NCBI GenBank assembly: GCA_028822375.1
Contig: JAPKDW010000009.1
Location: forward strand, 1-40,648
Reading direction: 5' to 3'
Origin: Opitutaceae bacterium
Lineage (GTDB): Bacteria > Verrucomicrobiota > Verrucomicrobiia > Opitutales > Opitutaceae
Length of the DNA: 40,648 nt
In this document: piece by piece, positions 35,051 through 40,648 of the stretch
Layout of the letters: every line of letters begins with the position of its first letter
Numbering within the stretch: the first letter of the stretch is position 1
Translations under genes and position numbers: made by a program
Notes under the pieces: generated by a model
Databases searched by the model: none
The model's input: only the letters and a program-made list of their open reading frames with translations
Told to the model about the DNA's origin: nothing

Positions 35051-36783
35051 TAGAAAAGAAAGTAGCGCTGGGCGAGGGGGACTTCTGTGGCTGGTTCGCA
35101 GGTGAGGACTTCGCCGTCGGCTTTGACGATGTAAGTTTCGGGGTCGACTTCGATTTTCGGAGTGGCGTCGTTGAGGACGAGGTCTTTTTTCGTGATGTTA
35201 CGGGTGTTCTTAACGGCAACGAGGCGTTTGTTGAGGGGAAAGTCTTTTTCGTCTCTTTCGTCGAGGAACGCCTGGCTGACGAAGGTGATCGATGTCGCGT
35301 ATTTGGCACGACCGTGGGCTGCGAATTGCTTCCGGTAGAACATGGGTTGGGGCGTTGGGATGGAGGCGTTGGGGTCGCCCATATTGGCGAGAGCGATTAG
35401 GCCGCCTTTTAGAATGAGTTCGGGTTTGGCCCCGAAAAAGGCGGGTTTCCAGACGACGAGGTCGGCGAATTTACCGATTTCGATTGAACCTACTTCGTGA
35501 GCGACGCCACAGGCGATGGCCGGGTTGATGGTGTATTTGGCGACGTAGCGGAGGGCGCGGAAATTGTCGGCTGCGGGATGGAGCTCGGATTCAAGTTTGC
35601 CGAACTGAGTCTTCATCTTGTGAGCGGTTTGCCAGGTGCGTGAAATGACTTCTCCGACACGGCCCATGGCTTGGCTGTCGCTAGACATGATCGAAAAAGC
35701 TCCGAGGTCGTGAAGGCGATCTTCTGCGGCGATCGTTTCCGGACGGATACGTGACTCGGCGAAGGCTACGTCTTCGGGGATCTTTGAGTCGAGGTGGTGG
35801 CACACCATGAGCATATCAAGGTGCTCGTCGATTGTATTGACTGTGAAAGGACGGGTGGGGTTGGTGGAGGAGGGGAGAACGTTGAGCTCGCCGCAGACTT
35901 TAATGATGTCGGGGGCGTGTCCGCCGCCAGCGCCTTCCGAGTGGAAGGTGTGTATGACGCGATTCTTGAAGGCTTTGATGGTGTGTTCGACGAATCCGGC
36001 TTCGTTGAGGGTGTCGGTGTGAATTGCGACTTGGACATCCATTTCATCGGCGACCGAGAGGCAGGCGTCGATGGTGCTGGGAGTGGTGCCCCAATCTTCG
36101 TGTAGCTTTAGACCCATGGCTCCGGAGACGACTTGTTCGCGGAGGGCTTCGGGGTTGGAGGAATTGCCTTTGCCCATGAAGCCGAGATTCATCGGGTATT
36201 CTTCGGCTGCTTCGAGCATCCGACGAATATTCCAAGGACCGGGAGTGCAAGTGGTGGCGTTCGTGCCGGTTGCTGGGCCGGTGCCTCCGCCGGTCATGGA
36301 GGTGATGCCACTGGCGAGCGCTTCGTCGATTTGCTGAGGGCAGATGAAGTGAATGTGGGAGTCGAATCCTCCGGCTGTGATGATGTGGCCTTCGCCGGCA
36401 ATCACTTCGGTGGAGGCACCGACGACCATGCTGTGATCGATGCCGTCTTGGATGCCTGGATTGCCGCCGTGGCCGATGCCGACGATACGACCGTCTTTGA
36501 TTCCGATGTCGGCTTTGATGACGCCTTGCTTGGCGTCGAGTATGGTGGCGTTGGTGATGATGAGATCTAGCGTGTCTTTGTGTGTGGCGAGTGGGGATTG
36601 GCCCATGCCGTCACGTATGACTTTGCCTCCGCCGAATTTGATCTCGTTGCCGTAGCCGCCGTTTTCGGCAATGAGGTCGCGCTCCACTTCTATAAAGAGT
36701 TCAGTGTCTCCTAGGCGGACTTGGTCGCCAACGGTGGGGCCGAACATCTCGGCGTATTGTTTTCGATCGAATTCGAGGCTCAT
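35050..36783 (-). CDS. ureC: Urease subunit alpha
   Basis: The 577-aa catalytic subunit hydrolyses urea to ammonia and carbamate at a di-nickel site. Visible residues: HIH at about 143-145, carbamylated Lys226 in GLKLHEDWG, His in '[13 protein letters not shown]' and '[15 protein letters not shown]', and the flap His in MVCHHLD at about 329-330. Length is normal (about 570). The gene order ureA-B-C with separate small subunits is the common bacterial form. Confidence 0.97.
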   Translation of the reverse strand: MSLEFDRKQYAEMFGPTVGDQVRLGDTELFIEVERDLIAENGGYGNEIKFGGGKVIRDGMGQSPLATHKDTLDLIITNATILDAKQGVIKADIGIKDGRIVGIGHGGNPGIQDGIDHSMVVGASTEVIAGEGHIITAGGFDSHIHFICPQQIDEALASGITSMTGGGTGPATGTNATTCTPGPWNIRRMLEAAEEYPMNLGFMGKGNSSNPEALREQVVSGAMGLKLHEDWGTTPSTIDACLSVADEMDVQVAIHTDTLNEAGFVEHTIKAFKNRVIHTFHSEGAGGGHAPDIIKVCGELNVLPSSTNPTRPFTVNTIDEHLDMLMVCHHLDSKIPEDVAFAESRIRPETIAAEDRLHDLGAFSIMSSDSQAMGRVGEVISRTWQTAHKMKTQFGKLESELHPAADNFRALRYVAKYTINPAIACGVAHEVGSIEIGKFADLVVWKPAFFGAKPELILKGGLIALANMGDPNASIPTPQPMFYRKQFAAHGRAKYATSITFVSQAFLDERDEKDFPLNKRLVAVKNTRNITKKDLVLNDATPKIEVDPETYIVKADGEVLTCEPATEVPLAQRYFLF

Positions 36784-36829
36784 TGGATGAATGAAGAATT
36801 AGGAATGCAGAGTAAAGTATAGGGAAGCC

Positions 36830-37141
36830 TTAGAGGGGGCCGTCGATTTTGTTGTTGAGGCCGTGAACTTCGCGGGCGCCGGCGAGGGCGACGAGTTCGA
36901 CTTCTTTGGTGTCGCCCGGTTCGAATCGTACGGCGGTGCCGGCTGCGATGTTAAGGCGGAAGCCTCGGGAGGCTTCACGGTCGAAATCGAGGGCTTCGTT
37001 GACTTCGTAGAAATGAAAATGGCTGCCGACTTGAATAGGACGGTCGCCGGTGTTGCTGACAGTTGAGGCGATGGTCGGGAGGCCTACGTTCGCTTGCAGC
37101 TTTTCAGCGGTGGGCTTGGGGATGATTTCTCCGGGGATCAT
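36830..37141 (-). CDS. ureB: Urease subunit beta
   Basis: This 103-aa urease beta subunit starts with MIPGEIIPK, followed by [17 protein letters not shown] and '[24 protein letters not shown]', all typical. Its start ATG overlaps the ureA stop by 4 bp (ATGA), indicating coupled translation. There is a 46-bp gap to ureC. Confidence 0.96.
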   Translation of the reverse strand: MIPGEIIPKPTAEKLQANVGLPTIASTVSNTGDRPIQVGSHFHFYEVNEALDFDREASRGFRLNIAAGTAVRFEPGDTKEVELVALAGAREVHGLNNKIDGPL

Positions 37142-37440
37142 TGGATTGGGTTGTGGACGGTTACGAGTTTGGTTCCATCGGGGAAGGTAGCCTCGGCTTG
37201 GACTTCGTGGATCATTTCGGGGACGCCTTCCATGACGTCATCTCTTTTCAAAATAGTGGCTCCATAGGCCATGAGTTCGGCGACTGATTTTCCGTCACGG
37301 GCACCTTCGAATATTTCGTAGGTTATTATGGATATAGCTTCCGGGTAGTTGAGCTTTAGGCCACGCTGCTGTCGACGTCGGGAGAGGTCGGCGGCGACGA
37401 CAACCATGAGCTTTTCTTGTTCGCGGGGAGTTAGGTGCAT
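37138..37440 (-). CDS. ureA: Urease subunit gamma
   Basis: This 100-aa urease gamma subunit begins [20 protein letters not shown] and carries '[21 protein letters not shown]', VAELMAYG and '[20 protein letters not shown]' features. ATG 37440 gives the standard 100-aa length. A longer in-frame extension to 37605 overlaps the control region and looks non-coding. It is the first gene of the urease operon, with a sigma-54-type site about 80 bp upstream of its start. Confidence 0.96.
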   Translation of the reverse strand: MHLTPREQEKLMVVVAADLSRRRQQRGLKLNYPEAISIITYEIFEGARDGKSVAELMAYGATILKRDDVMEGVPEMIHEVQAEATFPDGTKLVTVHNPIQ

Positions 37441-37519
37441 AGTAAGTAATTCGTTCAGCGGAAAAGTGTTGGGTGCGGTTCTATTTGAATAAAATGGAAT
37501 ATAGGCGAGTAACCAGTCG

Positions 37520-37536
37520 AGCAGATAGCAAGCCAA
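37520..37536 (-). promoter_or_regulatory. Sigma-54-type promoter toward ureABCEFGD
   Basis: On the minus strand the sequence is TTGGCTTGCTATCTGCT. Against the consensus TTGGCACG-N4-TTGCT, 10 of 13 fixed positions match, with exactly ten bases between GG and GC. Predicted transcript start is near 37509, about 70 nt before the ureA ATG. The three mismatches make it weaker than the opposite site. Confidence 0.55.
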
Positions 37537-37598
37537 ACGAGGAAGATTGCTAATTTGACGGTATCCGAACTTGGCGATTCTTGGATATGGAGCGTTCC

Positions 37599-37614
37599 TG
37601 ATCAATATTGATCA
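37599..37614. promoter_or_regulatory. Perfect 16-bp palindrome, candidate activator-binding site
   Basis: TGATCAATATTGATCA equals its own reverse complement. Its centre is 85 bp from the GC element of the sigma-54-type site on each side, a typical enhancer distance. The sequence is not the classical NtrC site (TGCACC-N5-GGTGCA), so the binding protein is unknown. Confidence 0.5.
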
Positions 37615-37676
37615 ATAGGAATTCGAATGTGCTTCAATTTAATGGAAATGAGATGTTTTTCACGGTTTCGATGAAG

Positions 37677-37693
37677 TTGGCCCAGCGGTTGCT
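37677..37693 (+). promoter_or_regulatory. Sigma-54-type promoter toward urtAB
   Basis: TTGGCCCAGCGGTTGCT matches the sigma-54 consensus TTGGCACG-N4-TTGCT at 11 of 13 fixed positions, with exactly ten bases between GG and GC. Predicted transcript start is near 37704, some 77 nt before the urtA ATG at 37781. Confidence 0.65.
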
Positions 37694-37780
37694 AAAAGGG
37701 AATCGATCCTGGCTGATTGAGAGATGTTTCCACGAAGCGTCACAGATGAAGTTCAGCTGCATAAATTAAAAAACATCAAA

Positions 37781-39052
37781 ATGAACAACACTATGAGTCC
37801 TTTTAAAAAATTGGCTGCGAGCCTGGCACTTCTAGCATCGGTGGCGAATGTTACCTATGCTGGAGAAACTGATGGAACCGTAAAAGTTGGCGTGTTGCAC
37901 TCTCTGAGCGGCACGATGGCTATTAGCGAAACCTCTCTGAGAGATATTCTTCTCTTCACATTCGACGAAATCAACGCGAATGGTGGGGTTCTTGGTAAAA
38001 AGATCGAGCCAGTTGTTGTTGACGGTGCGTCTGACTGGCCGCTTTTTGCTGAAAAGGCGGCGCAGCTATTGGCTAAGGATAAAGTTGCCGCGACTTTTGG
38101 GTGCTGGACTTCAGTGAGCCGTAAATCAGTACTCCCAGTTTACGAAAAGTACAATGGTTTGCTTTTCTATCCTGTTCAATACGAAGGCGAAGAATTGTCT
38201 CCAAATATCTTTTACACGGCAGAAGCTGTCGGTCAGCAAGCGATTCCTGCAGTGGATTTCTTGCTCAAAGAAGGCATCCAGAAATTCTATTTGATCGGCA
38301 CGGACTACGTTTATCCTCAGACAACCAACTTGGTTTTGCTTGAGTATTTGCTCTCGAAGGGAATTCCTCTCGAGAACATCGGCGGCGGTCTTCGTAAGGA
38401 CGCTAAGGGTGAAGTGATCTCGGCTGGAAAGTATACGCCGTTTAGCCATTCGGACTATCAGCAGATCGTTTCTGAGATTAAGGACTTCGCTGCAAGTGGC
38501 GATGCGGCCGTTTTGAATACGGTTAATGGCGATTCCAACGTTTCTTTTTTCAAGGAAATCGCAGCGTCTGGTCTGACTGCCGACGATTGCCCAATTGTTT
38601 CCTACAGCTTGTCCGAGGATGAGTTTCGGGCTTTGCCGACCAAGGATTTGGTAGGGCACCTCGGTTCCTGGACCTACTTCATGTCGTTGGATACTCCAGC
38701 GAATAAAAAATTCATCAAGAACTGGGAAAAGTGGTTGAAGAAAACGGATGCTTCCGGCGTACAGAAGAACGATCGGGTTACCTGCTCTCCAATGGTGCTT
38801 TCCTATAACGGTGTTTACCTTTGGAAGAAGGCGGTTGAAAAGGCAGGTACTTTTGAAGTCGACGCGGTTATCAAGGCCCTTGAGTCCGGGATTTCCTTTG
38901 ATGGTCCTGGCGGAACGGTTACGACTCAGGAAAACCATCACTTGACGAAGAATGTATACATCGGAGAGATACTCGAAGATGGTCAATTCGAGATTCTCGA
39001 ATCTTTTGATGACGTTTACGGCGAGCCCTTCCTAAAAGGAACGTTCAAGTAG
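37781..39052 (+). CDS. urtA: Urea ABC transporter substrate-binding protein
   Basis: This 423-aa periplasmic protein of the Leu/Ile/Val-binding (type I) fold binds urea and feeds the UrtBC permease. The signal peptide is [21 protein letters not shown] at the start, with cleavage near TYAG. The mature part begins [17 protein letters not shown], with '[13 protein letters not shown]' and '[15 protein letters not shown]', typical of UrtA/AmiC. ATG 37781 (or 37793) is preferred over an earlier in-frame ATG at 37724, which would put a charged segment before the signal. Divergence from ureA links urea uptake to hydrolysis. Confidence 0.94.
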   Translation: MNNTMSPFKKLAASLALLASVANVTYAGETDGTVKVGVLHSLSGTMAISETSLRDILLFTFDEINANGGVLGKKIEPVVVDGASDWPLFAEKAAQLLAKDKVAATFGCWTSVSRKSVLPVYEKYNGLLFYPVQYEGEELSPNIFYTAEAVGQQAIPAVDFLLKEGIQKFYLIGTDYVYPQTTNLVLLEYLLSKGIPLENIGGGLRKDAKGEVISAGKYTPFSHSDYQQIVSEIKDFAASGDAAVLNTVNGDSNVSFFKEIAASGLTADDCPIVSYSLSEDEFRALPTKDLVGHLGSWTYFMSLDTPANKKFIKNWEKWLKKTDASGVQKNDRVTCSPMVLSYNGVYLWKKAVEKAGTFEVDAVIKALESGISFDGPGGTVTTQENHHLTKNVYIGEILEDGQFEILESFDDVYGEPFLKGTFK

Positions 39053-39070
39053 AATAAATAATTTCAGGGA

Positions 39071-39103
39071 ATGCCTGGCGGAGTATCCGCCAGGCATCCT
39101 TTT
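39071..39103 (+). terminator. Intra-operon hairpin between urtA and urtB
   Basis: A 12-bp perfect stem ATGCCTGGCGGA (39071-39082) / TCCGCCAGGCAT (39086-39097) with a 3-nt loop is followed by CCTTTT. The U-tract is short, so partial termination or 3'-end protection of urtA mRNA is likelier than a full stop. This would give more binding protein than permease, as is common in ABC operons. Confidence 0.65.
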
Positions 39104-39133
39104 CAGTTTAACGCGCTTCGGCGCCTGCTCCCG

Positions 39134-40648
39134 ATGAAGAAAACCCTCCTTGTCTGTCTTCATCTTCTGTTAGTTCCATTCGTGTATTCCGATAGTGATT
39201 CGAGTTCTCGTAAGATGCTTGAAGCTCTTGCATTGGATCGAGTGGACTCGGTAGATGATCATTTGAACGGGCTAGTCGAAACTGGCGATCCGTTCATCAA
39301 AGAATTCGTTGACGCTTGGCGCGTGGGCGAGGTTTACGAATACGAGCTAGAGAATACCGAGAAGGTGATTCTCCATCGCGTATCCGAACAATTTCAGCTG
39401 CTTACTACGGGCGAAGTTTTGGAGGTGCCGGAGGTTCGCGAGGAGTTTCTTAAGAAGAGTCGAGCTTCGCGAAGCTTGCGCAAGGATTTGGCGCGAATTA
39501 CAGACACGATAGACTTGGCGTCTCCAAATCTGCATACGCGTATAGATGCGGCGCTTAAATTGGGCCAGAGTCAAAACATAGACTATTTGCCGTCGCTCCG
39601 TTCCCGCCTTGATCGGGAAACAAATGAGAAGGCTAAACGCGCTTTCGAGGAAGGCATCATGATTAGCCTTCTGAAGAATGCGGAGACTCCTGGGGAACGT
39701 TTGGGCGCAGTAGTTCGTCTCGGTGAGCTTGCGTCTTTGAAAGGTCGCGATCTCGTGATAAAGATCCGTGACGAGAATGAAGAAGGTGGTGACCCGGAAC
39801 TATTCGCAGCTGCTCATGAGTCGGTTCTTCAGATTCTCAAACGACAGAGCATTGTCGAAAATGTGGGTAGTTTTTTTCGCGGGCTTAGTACTGGGTCGGT
39901 GCTGCTAATAGTCGCTTTTGGGTTGGCGATTACCTTTGGGTTGATGGGGATTATCAATATGGCTCACGGCGAATTTATAGCGATCGGCGGATACACCTGC
40001 TATGTCGTTCAAAATGTATTCGAAAACGCATTCGGCGTACAATCGGGGGCGTTTCAGTGGTTTTTCTGGGTGTCGCTACCGATTAGCTTTTTGGTAGCGG
40101 CTTTGATTGGGCTCATCTTCGAAAAGGGTTTTATTCGATTTCTTTATCGCCGTCCGTTGGAGTCGCTTTTGGCGACCTGGGGGTTGTCTATGGTGATGCG
40201 CCAGACGTTTCGTCTCATTTTCGGAGCGGCTAATGTTTCGGTCGAAACGCCGAATGTCTTGAATGGAACTTCTAAGCTCGGGTTGGTTTCGATGAGCGAT
40301 ACACGGCTCTTTATCGTGATATTCGCAGGCTTTGTGATTCTGATCACCTGGTTGCTGCTCTCGAAGACGAATCTCGGATTGTATATTCGCGCAGTGATGC
40401 AAAATCGGAATATGGCATCGAGCTTGGGGATTCCGGTAGCCCGAGTTAATTCGATGACTTTCGCGTTTGGTTGCGGTTTGGCAAGTCTTGCTGGAGCGAC
40501 GCTTTCGTTAGTCAGCAATGTTGGACCGTCGATGGGACAAACGTACATTGTTGATAGCTTCATGGTTGTCGTGGCTGGCGGTCTTGGCAATTTGATTGGC
40601 GCTGGGATCTCAGCGTTGGGCATTGGTGTGATCGATCAGTTTCTACAG
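39134..40648 (+). CDS. urtB: Urea ABC transporter permease UrtB, partial at right edge
   Basis: 505 codons are visible from ATG 39134, with no stop before the window ends. Residues 1-~20 are a signal-like segment. Residues ~25-245 form a helical, repeat-like soluble domain (for example 'RIDAALKLGQSQNIDYLPSL' and 'LGAVVRLGELASLKGRD'), which is common in UrtB but not in LivH. The permease follows with many TM helices: 'GLAITFGLMGIINMAHGEFIA', RRPLESLLATWGLS, 'GLYIRAVMQNRNMASSLGI', 'VVAGGLGNLIGAGISALGIG'. It works with UrtC, D and E, which should follow outside the window. Confidence 0.93.
   Translation, partial: MKKTLLVCLHLLLVPFVYSDSDSSSRKMLEALALDRVDSVDDHLNGLVETGDPFIKEFVDAWRVGEVYEYELENTEKVILHRVSEQFQLLTTGEVLEVPEVREEFLKKSRASRSLRKDLARITDTIDLASPNLHTRIDAALKLGQSQNIDYLPSLRSRLDRETNEKAKRAFEEGIMISLLKNAETPGERLGAVVRLGELASLKGRDLVIKIRDENEEGGDPELFAAAHESVLQILKRQSIVENVGSFFRGLSTGSVLLIVAFGLAITFGLMGIINMAHGEFIAIGGYTCYVVQNVFENAFGVQSGAFQWFFWVSLPISFLVAALIGLIFEKGFIRFLYRRPLESLLATWGLSMVMRQTFRLIFGAANVSVETPNVLNGTSKLGLVSMSDTRLFIVIFAGFVILITWLLLSKTNLGLYIRAVMQNRNMASSLGIPVARVNSMTFAFGCGLASLAGATLSLVSNVGPSMGQTYIVDSFMVVVAGGLGNLIGAGISALGIGVIDQFLQ

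Larger units (their letters stand above)
37441..37780. promoter_or_regulatory. Divergent control region between ureA and urtA
   Basis: This 340-bp region contains a minus-strand sigma-54-type site (37520-37536), a perfect palindrome (37599-37614) and a plus-strand sigma-54-type site (37677-37693), each annotated separately. No ORF is convincing. The arrangement is symmetric about the palindrome. Sigma-54 use needs an upstream-bound activator, which would suit nitrogen control. Confidence 0.6.

Noticed and set aside
37441-37780. Classical NtrC sites (TGCACC-N5-GGTGCA)
   Set aside because: No match was found in the ureA-urtA region. Only the different palindrome TGATCAATATTGATCA is present.
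1-40648. CRISPR arrays, insertion sequences, prophage or defence genes
   Set aside because: No spaced direct repeats, transposase, integrase, phage structural or known defence genes were recognised in the window.

Overview
The window is a stretch of bacterial chromosome with dense housekeeping and nitrogen-metabolism genes. It has no tRNA, rRNA, CRISPR array, prophage or transposase that I can recognise. Gene families and style point to a Gram-negative, probably a Verrucomicrobiota of the Opitutales/Pelagicoccus kind: RNase Y, two ABC-F proteins, a SET-domain protein, SufS/SufU, a UrtB with a long N-terminal domain, weak Shine-Dalgarno sites and palindromic intergenic repeats. That assignment is inference, not proof.

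Layout. 1-1258 (-) is an in-frame chimera of the first ~200 residues of the chemotaxis methyltransferase CheR and the catalytic part of the kinase CheA, open at the left edge. 1512-5240 (+) is cobalamin-dependent methionine synthase. 5633-6526 (-) is a LysR regulator divergent from a run that becomes a folate operon: yggS, a NUDIX hydrolase, pabA, pabB, pabC, folP, folB and folK, the last six overlapping or nearly so. FolK carries an extra C-terminal CoA-binding domain. Next come a type IV pilin-like protein, an Uup-like ABC-F ATPase, an acyl-CoA synthetase, a DoxX membrane protein and a BASS transporter. They are followed by an exported unknown protein, a LysM amidase, a SET protein, a DUF167 protein, a one-TM unknown and an HDOD protein.

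23030-25080 holds the rny (RNase Y) locus. It is preceded by a possible mini-gene (perfect -10 box, 27-codon ORF, strong terminator). The rny frame itself is interrupted by two in-frame TAA codons, although its C-terminal ~80 codons remain intact. Then follow a lipoprotein, a HisN/IMPase-like phosphatase, a DnaQ-like exonuclease, a second ABC-F protein, SufU and SufS, and a DEAD-box helicase.

The right quarter is a urea-use locus. ureABCEFGD reads leftward and the urea ABC transporter urtA-urtB reads rightward (urtB open at the right edge). The 340-bp divergent region holds two sigma-54-type (GG-N10-GC) promoters, one for each direction. Each has its GC dinucleotide exactly 85 bp from the centre of a perfect 16-bp palindrome. 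This suggests coordinated, activator-dependent control of urea import and hydrolysis.

The points most worth a second look are the symmetric sigma-54 control region, the double-stop rny, the CheR-CheA chimera, the small transcription unit before rny, and the FolK-CoA-binding fusion. I found no clear evidence of a wholly new defence or mobile system.
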